A stretch of DNA of 64,000 nucleotides from Pyrinomonas methylaliphatogenes (GTDB lineage: Bacteria > Acidobacteriota > Blastocatellia > Pyrinomonadales > Pyrinomonadaceae): positions 1 through 64,000 of the forward strand of contig NZ_CBXV010000005.1 in the NCBI RefSeq assembly GCF_000820845.2, written 5' to 3'. The translations under genes and the position numbers were made by a program. This document shows, piece by piece, positions 24,405 through 33,255 of this stretch (position 1 is the first letter of the stretch; each line of letters opens with the position of its first letter). The notes under the pieces were generated by a model that saw only the letters and a program-made list of their open reading frames with translations, had not been told where the DNA came from and did not search any database.

Positions 24405-25175
24405 ATGAGATCTTTATTGGTGAGATTGGCAGTGGTTTGCGTAGCCGTGTTGTGTGGCGGGACGGTGTTGCGTGCTGACACCTTCACGGTGACGATACCG
24501 GGGACGGCCAACATCTTTGGAGCCAATCGTCCGGCTGGCAGTCAAACGCCGCAGCCGGGCGGAGGTGGCGGTGGGACTCCCGCTCCGTATGTGACGATCC
24601 CTTCGGGGAGCGGACTGGTGCTCACTTTTCAGAACGTGAGCGGCAACGTCACCTGCTTCGTCAATGGTCCGTCGAACGGTCCTGATGGCGGGCAGTGCGC
24701 AAGCAACTATACGGACATAAACTCCTACGATGGGATTTCGGGGATCTACTTTCAAGGGCGGACGATGTTTCTGGTCGGTGTATTTACCGATGGTGATCCG
24801 ACCGGGCAGAGCGCCCCGGCGCGATTGGTGTACGACACAGGCGGGAGCGGGAGTCTGAGCAGCAGCGATTTGACGTATGCGCCGCAGCTACGGCAGGTCT
24901 TCTTCATTGGCGATGGGTTGACGGGGACAGGCAGCGGGAGCGTGCAGACGTTCATCGTGCCGAGCGGGGCGACACGTCTCTATTTGGGCTTTGCCGATGC
25001 GTTCGCCTTTCATGGCAATCCCGGATGGTACGATGACAATGTTCCCGGTGAGTTGACGGCGACTTTTGAGATCAAGCAGCCGGGAGCCTCTCCGGTGCCC
25101 GAACCGACGACGATGTTGCTTTTAGGGACGGGTTTGGCCAGCGTGGCTGGGATCGTGAGACGGCGGCGCCGGTAG
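24405..25175 (+). CDS. PEP-CTERM sorting domain protein
   Basis: 256 residues from ATG 24405, chosen because AGGAGG (24389-24394) sits ten bases ahead; the longer frame from 24366 lacks such a site. A signal peptide (LLVRLAVVCVAVLCGGTVLRA) precedes a beta-rich mature domain with a Pro/Gly-rich loop (QTPQPGGGGGG). Four Cys residues in FVNGPSNGPDGGQCASNY and nearby could form disulfides. The C-terminal SPVPEPTTMLLLGTG, hydrophobic stretch and RRRRR tail make the exosortase signal. It is followed by a stem-loop whose loop is repeated after the next PEP-CTERM gene. Confidence 0.9.
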   Translation: MRSLLVRLAVVCVAVLCGGTVLRADTFTVTIPGTANIFGANRPAGSQTPQPGGGGGGTPAPYVTIPSGSGLVLTFQNVSGNVTCFVNGPSNGPDGGQCASNYTDINSYDGISGIYFQGRTMFLVGVFTDGDPTGQSAPARLVYDTGGSGSLSSSDLTYAPQLRQVFFIGDGLTGTGSGSVQTFIVPSGATRLYLGFADAFAFHGNPGWYDDNVPGELTATFEIKQPGASPVPEPTTMLLLGTGLASVAGIVRRRRR

Positions 25176-25185
25176 GTATGAGCGA

Positions 25186-25263
25186 GCGAGTTTGCCGTGG
25201 AGAGCGGCAATCGAGTGGTTCGGGCAAGGAGGTTTGGTGGCGAGGACAAGCCGATTTGCCCGA
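25186..25263 (+). ncRNA. Candidate structured RNA element, copy 1
   Basis: After the second PEP-CTERM gene, a small hairpin (GCCG TGGAGAG CGGC) is followed by a long one: AGTGGTTCGGGCAA pairs with TTGCCCGAGCCACT around an inner GGTTT/AAGCC stem and the 12-base loop GGTGGCGAGGAC. The same loop and small hairpin recur at 26293-26372 with a different but equally complementary stem. It could be a 3' processing or termination element, but no T-run follows. Confidence 0.5.
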
Positions 25264-25617
25264 GCCACTACCTGCGCGGCTTTGCAAGGAAGAATTAAGA
25301 AAGATCCAAGATGATTTTAAGGGTTTTCAAAGGACGGTGGATTGATTTTAGGAGCAAGATAGAGGGTGAGCTTTAACGGAAGGCACGAGCGTTCATCGCA
25401 AGAGCGTTCGTGTTGGCAGCGATGGGGAGAGCGGCTCGGTGGCGAGATCCGCCGCCGAGCCGAAGAATAGATCGTCCTGTGGATCCTTTCGGTCAAGGCT
25501 GGGTATCGATTCTTCGCCGAGTTTCTGTCGCTTCTCTCTTCTTCAGTGCCCCGGAGAAGGACTGCGACGCGATGTTAACCAACAGAGTGCCTCACAAGTA
25601 AAGTTAGGAGGAGAAAG
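25264..25617. promoter_or_regulatory. Leader region of the third PEP-CTERM gene
   Basis: This 354-base gene-free stretch includes the TTTTAAGGGTTTTCAAAGG block also present before the first PEP-CTERM gene. A stem-loop near 25430-25462 (GGCTCGG with CCGAGCC, enclosing TGGCGAGATCCGCC) contains GGTGGCGAG, as in the structured elements downstream. AGGAGG lies about eight bases before ATG 25618. Confidence 0.4.
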
Positions 25618-26295
25618 ATGCTTCAAAGATTTGCTTTCGGTTTCTTGACGCTTCTTCTGGCGGTGGCGGTTGGTGGTAGTACTGCGCGAGCCGACTTTAT
25701 CACCATCTCACAGCCGACCGCGGCCTATACTTCGAGCACAACTAATATTCCCATCACCGATCCTGACTACACTAACATCACGTCGCTCAGTGATGGGACG
25801 ATGACGCTGTCTTTTTCGAGCCAAGTTCAAACACGGACTGTGCCTAATAGTTGGAGTACCTGGGGTAGTCCGCCGTTCACGGAAAGTAGCACCCCACGAG
25901 TGCTTTCTTCTTGTATCGGCTGCGGCAATCTGACCATCACACTCTCGCAACCAGCTTCCATCTTCGGCTTCGAAGCTGAACCGAATAACTTTGGCGTCTA
26001 CAACATCACAGCGTCGTTTTACCAAGGTGCAACGTTGGTCGGGACTATCTCGCAACTCGTCAATGGTCGTTCTGGCGCCCGACTCTTCGCTGCGCAAACT
26101 TCAACCAACCCGTTCACGACAGTGGTCATTCAAGCTGATAGCGGCGCAGATGGGTTTGCGATAGCACAACTGCGTTACTCATTGCAAAGTCCTCAACCTG
26201 CGCCCGTACCCGAGCCAACGACGATGTTGCTTTTAGGGACGGGTTTAGCGGGAGTGGCTGGCGCGTTGAGGAGACGCCGCCGCCAGCGCGAGTGA
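25618..26295 (+). CDS. PEP-CTERM sorting domain protein
   Basis: 225 residues with a strong AGGAGG site. The signal peptide (FGFLTLLLAVAVGGSTARA) is followed by a beta-rich domain with a CIGCG pair of cysteines near residue 100. The middle (LTITLSQPASIFGFEAEPNN) resembles the fold seen in other PEP-CTERM proteins. The C-terminus ends in APVPEPTTMLLLGTGLAG, a hydrophobic helix and RRRRR. It would be sorted by an exosortase encoded elsewhere. It is third in the cluster and is followed by the second copy of the conserved stem-loop. Confidence 0.9.
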   Translation: MLQRFAFGFLTLLLAVAVGGSTARADFITISQPTAAYTSSTTNIPITDPDYTNITSLSDGTMTLSFSSQVQTRTVPNSWSTWGSPPFTESSTPRVLSSCIGCGNLTITLSQPASIFGFEAEPNNFGVYNITASFYQGATLVGTISQLVNGRSGARLFAAQTSTNPFTTVVIQADSGADGFAIAQLRYSLQSPQPAPVPEPTTMLLLGTGLAGVAGALRRRRRQRE

Positions 26296-26372
26296 GCGAG
26301 TTTGCCGTGGAGAGCGGCACGCTGGTCCGAGCGCGGGTTTGGTGGCGAGGACAAACCCGGCGCTCGGACCAT
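26293..26372 (+). ncRNA. Candidate structured RNA element, copy 2
   Basis: It begins at the stop codon of the third PEP-CTERM gene. The sequence GAGCGAGTTTGCCGTGGAG matches copy 1. The long stem TGGTCCGAGCGC/GCGCTCGGACCA is perfect (12 bp) and continues as GGGTTT/AAACCC around the same loop GGTGGCGAGGAC. Compared with copy 1, the stem sequence has changed on both sides while pairing is kept, the pattern expected of a selected RNA structure. Confidence 0.5.
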
Positions 26373-26653
26373 TCGCCTTGTTAAAAGTGCGAGCGGCTTG
26401 CGACTTGAAGTTTTAAGCGAGGGAGTCTCGACAGTTGCCAATAATGATGGGTTTCAGCGGCGAACTCCGACCGAAGAGTCAAGAGGAACGCTCTTTGGAA
26501 CCGATGATGAAGGAAGGGGATCGTGCCCAAACTTCTGCGGTGAGATCGGCGCGGAAAAACACAGGATCTAAAGGCGTCTATTTTGAGATCGCGTCTAAAC
26601 TTCTGCGGTGAGACAGCCGAGAGATTTCATCGTCGGCGTGAGGGAGAGATAGG
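26373..26653. repeat. Duplication AAACTTCTGCGGTGAGA in an otherwise empty region
   Basis: AAACTTCTGCGGTGAGA occurs at 26529 and 26597, 68 bases apart, just upstream of the gene at 26654. No gene or clear promoter is seen in the rest of the gap. Confidence 0.65.
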
Positions 26654-27436
26654 ATGAGCAGCATTGCGGAGATATACACGGAAGCGGTTTATGAAAACTT
26701 GAAGCCGTTGTATGGGAATTGGGAGCCTGGGCGTCCGGTCAAGCTCGGCGATTTCGGGTTGCTGCGCGGGCGGATCTTCATCTATCTGGGCAACATCGAG
26801 GAGCGCGGGATCAGCTTTCAGACGCGCACCGATCCGGCGAAGGATCAAAAATACTTCTCTTCGGCGGGCGACACGCAGATCAACTTCTATGCTAAAGGAT
26901 CGGTCGCCAGCGGCGGGATCGCCAACGAAAAGGCTCGTGTGGAGATCAGATTTTCGAGTCGCAAAGCGGTCTTCTTCAACGCGGCGGGATGTAGCTACAC
27001 GATGATCGCCGACAAGGTCGCTCTCGGTCGTCGGGTGATGGACCTTTTTCGTCGGGGCGAGTGGCAGCGAGAATGGGCCATCGTGACCGATCTGGTCGAG
27101 GCCGAGAGCACGACGCTCGCCGTTTCGGGCGCGGATCAAGCGGCGATCGCTTTCGAGGCGACGAGCGATGTTCCGTACATAGACCTGGCCGATGCCGCCA
27201 TCGGTTTGGAAGTAAAGATGGCGAGCAACATCGGTTATCAGGTGGTGGCCGAGAAGGGCTTAGTTCCGCTGTTCGGGTTGTGCAAGATTCAGAACGCTTT
27301 TCTCTGGTGGGGCGACGAGTTCAACCCTCTGTCGCGCCGAATGACCGACCTGAACGTGCGGCGCGCGCTCGAGGACTCGCCGCTGGTGCGAACGGAAGAA
27401 TCGGACGAAGCGCTCTTCTTCGCGCAGCTTCAGTAA
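26654..27436 (+). CDS. Conserved-looking hypothetical protein, cytoplasmic
   Basis: I do not recognise this 260-residue protein. A GGGAGAGATAGG site precedes ATG. There is no signal peptide or TM helix. The N-terminal half (YGNWEPGRPVKLGDFGLLRG, RTDPAKDQKYFSSAGDTQIN) looks like an alpha/beta soluble domain, and the C-terminus has WWGDEFNPLSRRMTDLNVRR. Length and the charged, soluble character loosely resemble pore-forming or effector-type stand-alone proteins, but I see no family signature and assign no function. The stop codon lies in a duplicated segment. Confidence 0.75.
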   Translation: MSSIAEIYTEAVYENLKPLYGNWEPGRPVKLGDFGLLRGRIFIYLGNIEERGISFQTRTDPAKDQKYFSSAGDTQINFYAKGSVASGGIANEKARVEIRFSSRKAVFFNAAGCSYTMIADKVALGRRVMDLFRRGEWQREWAIVTDLVEAESTTLAVSGADQAAIAFEATSDVPYIDLADAAIGLEVKMASNIGYQVVAEKGLVPLFGLCKIQNAFLWWGDEFNPLSRRMTDLNVRRALEDSPLVRTEESDEALFFAQLQ

Positions 27437-27516
27437 ACTTCGATCGGGTGCGATTAACGATGGCGATGAAGGCGATGAAGCTTCATTAAACTTCGATTGG
27501 GCGCGACTAGCGATGG
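27434..27516. repeat. 30 bp duplication starting at the stop codon of the hypothetical gene, 53 nt pitch
   Basis: TAAACTTCGATCGGGTGCGA and ten more bases (27434-27463) recur at 27487-27516 with four mismatches. Both copies begin with TAA, which is the stop codon in the first. The insert is about 23 nt, shorter than in the other pairs. Confidence 0.8.
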
Positions 27517-27723
27517 ACCGTGGGTTTTCGACCGAATATCATCGGCTCTATTCAGAGCTCTCGCTGTCGGCGAGGGACCATGGGGTTCGACCGAGGTGAA
27601 AGCGCAATTCGTGCCCGCCGCGTCAGCAGTGGACCCATGGATTATCGGCGGCCACAGACTCCACCGCAGGGATTCGCCGGAGCGATCCTAAGCGCCTTTG
27701 GTTCTGGCGCTGAATTTCGTCGG
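27515..27723. repeat. Three loosely related segments with 56-60 nt pitch
   Basis: GGACCGTGGGTTTTCGACCG (27515), GGACCATGGGGTTCGACCG (27575) and a weaker GGACCCATGGATTATCGG (27631) are similar. No gene is seen up to the minus-strand lipoprotein gene that ends at 27724. Confidence 0.45.
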
Positions 27724-28236
27724 CTACTTGCCGTTGTGAGATTGATGGGCTGCGATGATCTGTTCAGCCATTTCGATCGCTTGTTCTAGCGATTCGCGCT
27801 CTCGCCGATCGCTGATCTGCTCGCGCAGTGGGCGGAGCGCTGCGACGTAACGTTTAGCTGCTTCGGCCATCTTCTCCAGCGCTTTCGGCAGAAACTCTTT
27901 CTGCGGGGGGCGTTCTGCGGCGTCATCCAGATTGGTTATCGCCTCGTCAAGGATGCCCGCGATATCGGCTATAAGGTCGGCCCGCGTGCCCTTCACTTCG
28001 CCCCACTCTTCGATCTCCTTCTGCCCTTTCTTGCTCGCATTCTGCGGCTGGCCTTGCAAGGCTTCTATGCGACGATCGATCGCTTTGATGAAGACTTCGA
28101 TGCGTTTGTCTATCCTTTGCGCATCGCGCACGTGATCGGCCTCTTGCGGCGTGAGATGGTCGCGTTGGAGGGCCAGGGCGCGGCCCGAGCTACAAGCGAT
28201 GAGCGAAAGGGCGAGCGTTGCGATTAGCGATCTCAT
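27724..28236 (-). CDS. Putative lipoprotein, helical, unknown function
   Basis: 170 residues. The N-terminus MRSLIATLALSLIACSSG looks like a lipoprotein signal (LIAC lipobox, Cys at about 15). The rest is predicted almost wholly helical and rich in Ala, Glu and Arg, with heptad-like stretches (RIDKRIEVFIKAIDRRIEAL). I recognise no family. Its start overlaps the stop of the upstream gene by four bases (ATGA), so it is translationally coupled in the three-gene TPR operon. Confidence 0.75.
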   Translation of the reverse strand: MRSLIATLALSLIACSSGRALALQRDHLTPQEADHVRDAQRIDKRIEVFIKAIDRRIEALQGQPQNASKKGQKEIEEWGEVKGTRADLIADIAGILDEAITNLDDAAERPPQKEFLPKALEKMAEAAKRYVAALRPLREQISDRRERESLEQAIEMAEQIIAAHQSHNGK

Positions 28237-28865
28237 GGCTCTTTGCGTTTTGTCATCGTATCGGCAGCGGACTTTTCCTGCGAGGCGCTCTCTTCAATGT
28301 CATGGATCACGACGTGACCGTAGAAAGCGTTGATCGCGTCGATGCGCGCGCGTTTGATGGCGTTGATGATCGAGTTCATGTTGACGGCCTGTTCGGACGG
28401 CATGAGGCGGCGGATCGCTTCGAGTCGCGAGAGTTGACCGCGCAAAGCGATCTCGAAGCGGCGATAGAGATCGCGCCGTCGGTTGCCTTTGGTTTCGCCC
28501 TCTTTGAGGGCGCGAAGCGCGTCCTCAATGATCGCTTGATAGATGCCGAGCTCTGAAACCGCCTCATCGAACTTCTGTTCATTGGTCAATTCTTCGGCGC
28601 GACTGAGCCTCTCTCCGCTCAGTTCGAGGCTCAGGGCGACGCGCGACTTAAGGTTCTTCGTCTCATCCAGACGCGCCCGCTCATCTTTGGGGATGTAGCG
28701 GTACGGGGGAGGGGCGGGGAGGAAGACGTTTTGCGCAAAGAGAACGCGGGCGAGGTTCAAGATGATCAGCGTTGCGCAGGCCGCCTTTGCGCTCCGAAGG
28801 ATCTGTAATCGAGGAGCGCGTTTGGCGCTCGAAGCTCTTCCGAAATTATCCTCGCCTCTTCCCAT
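28233..28865 (-). CDS. Secreted helical protein of unknown function
   Basis: About 210 residues from ATG 28865, which overlaps the end of the upstream TPR gene; the longer frame to 28988 would lie deep inside that gene. A basic N-terminus and hydrophobic core (ACATLIILNLARVLFAQN) suggest a signal peptide. The mature part is helical and charged (SRAEELTNEQKFDEAVSEL), possibly TPR-like. It overlaps both neighbours, so it is clearly part of the operon. No function can be assigned. Confidence 0.75.
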   Translation of the reverse strand: MGRGEDNFGRASSAKRAPRLQILRSAKAACATLIILNLARVLFAQNVFLPAPPPYRYIPKDERARLDETKNLKSRVALSLELSGERLSRAEELTNEQKFDEAVSELGIYQAIIEDALRALKEGETKGNRRRDLYRRFEIALRGQLSRLEAIRRLMPSEQAVNMNSIINAIKRARIDAINAFYGHVVIHDIEESASQEKSAADTMTKRKEP

Positions 28866-30267
28866 CGCTGCGTTTGATCTGTTCTCGCAACCTCGGCAAG
28901 CGAAGATTGACGCGCTCGATCTCCAGCGAATTCTTCTCTCGATCGGCGCGCGCGAGAAAGCGTTCGTAAGCGGCCAACGCCTCTTCATAGCGCCCGAGAA
29001 GGTCGAGCGTGCGCCCGATGAAGTAATCGGCGATCGCCAGATCGGGTCGCGCGCGGCGTATCCATTCGTATTCGGCGAGCGCGCGCTCGTACAGTCTCAA
29101 CTCGTCAAACGCCGTCGCCAGATTGGCGTGTGCGGCGTAGTTATTCGGATCGAGCGCGAGGACGCGCTGCAGGACGGTTGCGGCTTCGGCGAAGCGCCGT
29201 GCCTGGACCAGCGCCGCGCCGTAGCCGGCAGCATAATCGCTGTTCTGCGGCGCGAGTTGGACGGCGCGACGAAAATACTCGAGCGCTCGTTCGGGATCGA
29301 TCCGGCGGTAAGCTTCGCCGAGATGCGCGAGAAGCGCGGCGTTCTGCGGATCTCGCGCGAGCGCGCGTTCGAGAGCGGCGCGCGTCGAAGCATCGAGTTC
29401 GCCTGTTGCCAGATCGGCTCGCAGGATGATGGCCTCAGGATCCTGCTGCGCCGCTTCGCTCAGTTTGGCAAGCGCGTTTCGTGCCCGCTCTCGCTCGCCG
29501 ACTCGCGACCAGAGCCTAGCGATCGTCAGCAGCGCCGCATCGTCTTGTAGATGCGCTTCTGCGATGCGCAGATCCTCGCGCGCGCGATTCGGCTCGCCTA
29601 GAGCGAGCAGCAGTTGGGCGCGATCCAAGCGGATCGCCGGATCATCCGGCGCGATGGCGAGGGCGCGGTTCAGGCTCGCAAGCGCCGCTTGGAGATCGCC
29701 GCTTGCTCGTTCGATGAGGGCGCGTTCGCGCCAATCGGAAGCTTTCGCTTCGGGGAGCGCGGTCGCGCGTTGCGCCAGTTGGCGCGCTTCGGCCACGGCG
29801 CCTAGACGATAGCGCAGCCGCGCGAGGGCCATGAGCGCCGCTCCGTTCTGCGGTTCCAGTTCGAGCGCGCGGCGAAGCGCCGTCTCGGCCTCTTTTTCGC
29901 GACCCGCGAGCGTCGAGAGCGCAGCGCCGAAAGAGGCATAGGCGAAGGCCCACTGCGGTCGGAGATCCACGACGCGCGCGAAAGCGCTGAGCGCCTCGTC
30001 CGTGCGCTTCAACGCAAGCAGCGCCATCGCCTTTTGGAACTCGGCTTCGGGGAATTCTGGACGGAGCGCGAGCGCTTGATCGTAAAGCTGAAGGGCTCTT
30101 GCGTAATCGCGCGCGGCGTGCGCGTTCTGCCCGAGTTCGAAGAGTTTAATCGGATCGGCCTCTTCGCTCGGATCTTGGGCGAAACAGAGTGCGAACGCGA
30201 AAAGCGTGACCGCCAAAATCATCGCGCCGCGTCGGCACCGTGGCGTTAAAGCGCGAGCTCTTCGCAT
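28846..30267 (-). CDS. TPR-repeat protein, exported
   Basis: 473 residues from ATG 30267, with AAGG nine bases ahead; further upstream starts lack a ribosome site. A signal peptide (GAMILAVTLFAFALCFAQD) leads to about eleven tandem TPR units from residue about 40 (AARDYARALQLYDQALALRPEFPEAEFQKAM, FAYASFGAALSTLAGREKEAE, YAAHANLATAFDELRLYERAL, written here in parts). TPR arrays mediate protein-protein contacts. With the two downstream genes it forms a tightly overlapping operon of exported proteins. The process served is unknown. Confidence 0.88.
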   Translation of the reverse strand: MRRARALTPRCRRGAMILAVTLFAFALCFAQDPSEEADPIKLFELGQNAHAARDYARALQLYDQALALRPEFPEAEFQKAMALLALKRTDEALSAFARVVDLRPQWAFAYASFGAALSTLAGREKEAETALRRALELEPQNGAALMALARLRYRLGAVAEARQLAQRATALPEAKASDWRERALIERASGDLQAALASLNRALAIAPDDPAIRLDRAQLLLALGEPNRAREDLRIAEAHLQDDAALLTIARLWSRVGERERARNALAKLSEAAQQDPEAIILRADLATGELDASTRAALERALARDPQNAALLAHLGEAYRRIDPERALEYFRRAVQLAPQNSDYAAGYGAALVQARRFAEAATVLQRVLALDPNNYAAHANLATAFDELRLYERALAEYEWIRRARPDLAIADYFIGRTLDLLGRYEEALAAYERFLARADREKNSLEIERVNLRLPRLREQIKRSDGKRRG

Positions 30268-30408
30268 ATCAGTCATCCTTCGCTGTCGTTCGGGCGGCGC
30301 TTGGAAAAATGATACCATGCCGACTCGAGCGTGCGCCAAACGCGCAAGCTTTGAGGGCGAATTAACGCGCTCCCCCCACATGCCCAGAGCTTCGGTTGTG
30401 AGGGTCGA

Positions 30409-30502
30409 TTTAGATCGAGCCTTTTAACTTGCTAAAAATACGCGAAGGGATTCGGGTTCCTCACCCGCTGTGATGGGCAGTTTAGATCGAGCCTTTTAAC
30501 TT
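30409..30502. repeat. 22 bp duplication upstream of larE, 72 nt pitch
   Basis: TTTAGATCGAGCCTTTTAAC plus TT stands at 30409-30430 and 30481-30502 without mismatch, in the divergent region between the TPR operon and larE. No promoter was identified with confidence in 30268-30567. Confidence 0.8.
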
Positions 30503-30567
30503 CGACTCCATTTCACAGTTCGTGCCGCTGAGCCGTCATTTGCAACGCGCGAAGAGGCTGCGATAAC

Positions 30568-31491
30568 ATGCAAGGCGGGTTTGCTGAGAGTGAAGAACGC
30601 GCGCCAAGCGAAATGATGATGGCGAAAAGCACGTGTGACTCGAGCGCACCCTCTTCTGGTCCAGCGAAGGATCCCGCGGTCAAAGAAGAGGAGCTGCGGC
30701 GCCTCCTTCGCGAGATGGGATCGGCGCTCATCGCTTTCTCGGGCGGCGTGGATAGCACCTACGTCGCCTATCTGGCGACGCAAGTGCTCGGCGCGCGCGC
30801 GCTTTGCGTTACCGGAGTGTCGCCAAGTCTATCGGCGCATGAGCGGGCGGAGATCGAGTCGCTCGTGCGTCGCTTCGCCTTCCACCACGAATTCATCGAG
30901 ACCGATGAGCTAAACGATCCGCGCTATCAGGCCAACTCTCCGAACCGTTGCTATTTCTGCAAGAGCGAGCTTTACGGCAAACTGGCGGAGCTGGCGCGCG
31001 CGCGCGCCGTGCGCTACATCCTCGACGGCTCGACGCTCGATGATCTTTCGGATCATCGTCCTGGAAGGCGCGCGGCCGCAGAGCATGGCGTGCGCAGCCC
31101 GTTGATCGAGGTCGGGATGACCAAGGCCGAGGTGCGCGAGCGGAGTCGGAAAGCGGGTCTGCCGACGTGGGATAAGCCGGCGACGCCGTGTCTATCTTCA
31201 CGCATCGCGTATGGATTACCGGTGACGATCGAGCGATTGCGCGTTGTCGAGCGCGGGGAAGAGATCCTGCGCGCGATGGGATTCCGCCTCTTCCGCGTGC
31301 GCCATCACGGCGAACTGGTCCGGTTGGAGATCGCCCGCGATGAGATGGAGCGCGCGCTGAGCAAAGAGGTCTTCGCCGAACTGGCGGCGCGCTTTCGCGC
31401 GCTCGGGTTCCGCTACGTCACGCTCGATTTGGAAGGGTTCCGTTCGGGCGCGATGAACGAGATCTTCCGCCAAAAGGATTCGCGCGGATGA
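30568..31491 (+). CDS. larE: ATP-dependent sacrificial sulfur transferase LarE
   Basis: 307 residues. The PP-loop [13 protein letters not shown] (about 56-68) binds [14 protein letters not shown] holds the conserved cysteines, and [11 protein letters not shown] is the family signature that carries the Cys used as sulfur donor in the Lactobacillus enzyme. LarE inserts sulfur while building the nickel-pincer nucleotide cofactor of lactate racemase and related enzymes. LarB and LarC, needed for the same cofactor, are not in the window. Alternative starts (ATG 30613 and neighbours) would remove the weakly conserved N-terminus. Confidence 0.93.
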   Translation: MQGGFAESEERAPSEMMMAKSTCDSSAPSSGPAKDPAVKEEELRRLLREMGSALIAFSGGVDSTYVAYLATQVLGARALCVTGVSPSLSAHERAEIESLVRRFAFHHEFIETDELNDPRYQANSPNRCYFCKSELYGKLAELARARAVRYILDGSTLDDLSDHRPGRRAAAEHGVRSPLIEVGMTKAEVRERSRKAGLPTWDKPATPCLSSRIAYGLPVTIERLRVVERGEEILRAMGFRLFRVRHHGELVRLEIARDEMERALSKEVFAELAARFRALGFRYVTLDLEGFRSGAMNEIFRQKDSRG

Positions 31492-31543
31492 GGGCGGGAT
31501 CGTTCGTCGCGTCGCAATTCGAGGGAGCGTTAAAGGAGGGCGG

Positions 31544-31591
31544 TTCGAAAGTCTTTCAGCTTGCAAATTCGACAGTCTTTCAGCGTACAAG
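31544..31591. repeat. 24 bp tandem repeat before the glutamate dehydrogenase gene
   Basis: TTCGAAAGTCTTTCAGC (31544) and TTCGACAGTCTTTCAGC (31568) are adjacent 24-base units, ending at the ribosome site of the next gene. This is a true tandem repeat, unlike the spaced duplications elsewhere. Confidence 0.75.
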
Positions 31592-31600
31592 GAGGTGTCT

Positions 31601-32881
31601 ATGCCGAGTCCGATGGTGGATGATGCGAGAGAGATCAAGGAAGAAAATCCGTTCGAATCGATGATGTCGCGTTTCGATCGAGCGGCGCAGTTGCTTGATC
31701 TCGATCCTGATCTCTACGCCGTCATGCGCGTTCCGAATCGCGAACTGAAGGTCTATATCCCGGTGCGCATGGATTCGGGGCGCATACAGGTCTTCGAAGG
31801 TTTCCGCGTCCAACACAACTTCGCGCGTGGGCCGGCCAAGGGCGGCATCCGCTACGCGCCGGATGTGACGCTCGATGAAGTGCGCGCGCTCGCCGCGTGG
31901 ATGACGTGGAAATGCGCCGTCGTCAACGTCCCCTTCGGCGGGGCCAAAGGCGGGATCGTCTGCGATCCGCAACAGATGTCGCAGGGCGAGCTCGAACGGT
32001 TGACGCGCCGCTATACGGCGGAGCTGATCGATATCATCGGTCCGGAGAAGGATGTCCCGGCGCCTGATATGAACACGAACGAACAGACGATGGCGTGGGT
32101 GATGGACACCTACTCGATGCATGCGCGCCATACGGTCACGGCGATCGTCACGGGCAAGCCGGTCGAGTTGGGCGGTTCAGCCGGACGACGCGAAGCGACC
32201 GGACGCGGCCTGCTCTTCGTCATCAACGAGGCGATCAAACGCTTCAAGATGACTCCGCCGCAGACGCGCGTCGTCGTCCAAGGGGCTGGCAACGTCGGCG
32301 GGACAGCGGCGCGCCTGCTCTACGAGGCGGGTTACAAAGTTGTCGCCATCTCCGACATCCACGGCGGGATCTACAATCCCAACGGCTTGAACATCCCGGA
32401 TGCGCTCGAATACCTGCGGCAGACCCGTTCGTTCGAAGATTATCCTGAGGCCGAGCAGGTCACCAACCAAGAACTTCTTGAACTCGATTGCGATGTGCTC
32501 GCCCCGTGCGCGACCGAGAATCAGATCACCTCGCACAACGCCGATCGCCTCAAGTGTAAGGTGCTTGCCGAAGGGGCTAATGGGCCGACGACGGCAGCCG
32601 CCGATAGCATCCTGCATGAGAAGGGCGTCTTCGTCATCCCTGACATACTGGCCAATGCTGGCGGCGTCACCGTCTCCTATTTTGAATGGGTGCAGGATCG
32701 AATGGGCTATTTCTGGCGCGAAGATGTCGTTAATCAGCGTTTGCAGGAGGTGATGGTCGCCAGCTTCAACGACGTCTGCCGTTACGCCGAGCGGCACAAG
32801 GTGGATACGCGAACGGCGGCCTATATGTTGGCGATCGATCGGGTCGCTTACGATACGCGGATGCGGGGCTTTTACGCCTGA
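31601..32881 (+). CDS. gdhA: Glu/Leu/Phe/Val dehydrogenase (glutamate dehydrogenase)
   Basis: 426 residues from ATG 31601, with AGGAGG ending five bases upstream. The catalytic region [18 protein letters not shown] and [13 protein letters not shown] holds the conserved lysines. The coenzyme domain has the Rossmann motif [14 protein letters not shown], and [13 protein letters not shown] and [15 protein letters not shown] are typical of the family. The enzyme deaminates glutamate to 2-oxoglutarate, or the reverse, in the cytoplasm. Length and motifs fit the hexameric NAD-type enzymes of thermophiles; coenzyme preference cannot be read safely. Confidence 0.95.
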   Translation: MPSPMVDDAREIKEENPFESMMSRFDRAAQLLDLDPDLYAVMRVPNRELKVYIPVRMDSGRIQVFEGFRVQHNFARGPAKGGIRYAPDVTLDEVRALAAWMTWKCAVVNVPFGGAKGGIVCDPQQMSQGELERLTRRYTAELIDIIGPEKDVPAPDMNTNEQTMAWVMDTYSMHARHTVTAIVTGKPVELGGSAGRREATGRGLLFVINEAIKRFKMTPPQTRVVVQGAGNVGGTAARLLYEAGYKVVAISDIHGGIYNPNGLNIPDALEYLRQTRSFEDYPEAEQVTNQELLELDCDVLAPCATENQITSHNADRLKCKVLAEGANGPTTAAADSILHEKGVFVIPDILANAGGVTVSYFEWVQDRMGYFWREDVVNQRLQEVMVASFNDVCRYAERHKVDTRTAAYMLAIDRVAYDTRMRGFYA

Positions 32882-32931
32882 GCCGCGGGCGGCGGAAAGA
32901 AAAAATTTTTCGCCTAAATCATAAAAAGGAC

Positions 32932-32960
32932 TTGATTTCCGCGCGAATCTGGGGTATGGT
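32932..32960 (+). promoter_or_regulatory. Distal promoter candidate of the OmpA-like gene
   Basis: TTGATT (32932-32937) and TATGGT (32955-32960) are spaced by 17 bases. If used, the 5' leader would be about 290 bases. Confidence 0.4.
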
Positions 32961-33031
32961 CTGCCGGAAGCAAGCGCACGACGGGCGTGGACCGCTCGGT
33001 GGACCAAGAGGCGAGGGAGGGAGATCGATTT

Positions 33032-33060
33032 TTGACAGCTTCGTTAAGAACGCGTAGTAT
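33032..33060 (+). promoter_or_regulatory. Proximal promoter of the OmpA-like gene
   Basis: TTGACA (33032-33037), a 17-base spacer and TAGTAT (33055-33060) form a near-consensus sigma-70 promoter. The leader to ATG 33256 is nearly 190 bases and includes a GTGTCTT/AAGACAC hairpin (about 33143-33161). AGGAGG lies about eight bases before the start. Confidence 0.65.
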
Positions 33061-33255
33061 CTTCAAGCGTTTCGCCTTGAGATCGTTCGTTTGATAATTT
33101 GGCGGCACGTTTTTTGCTTGATTCGATTGGGCTTGGAACAGCGGTGTCTTCGTTGAAGACACGGCGCGCAATCTTAAGGACTTGGCCTGCCGTTTGACGG
33201 CGGGATTGTTGATTGAAGAAAAAACTGAAACCACTCGTTTCGCAGGAGGAATGCG

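Noticed and set aside
25264-25617. Sigma-54 promoter before PEP-CTERM genes
   Set aside because: No GG and GC pair at the required ten-base spacing was found, although GCGGCTTTGCA looked suggestive.
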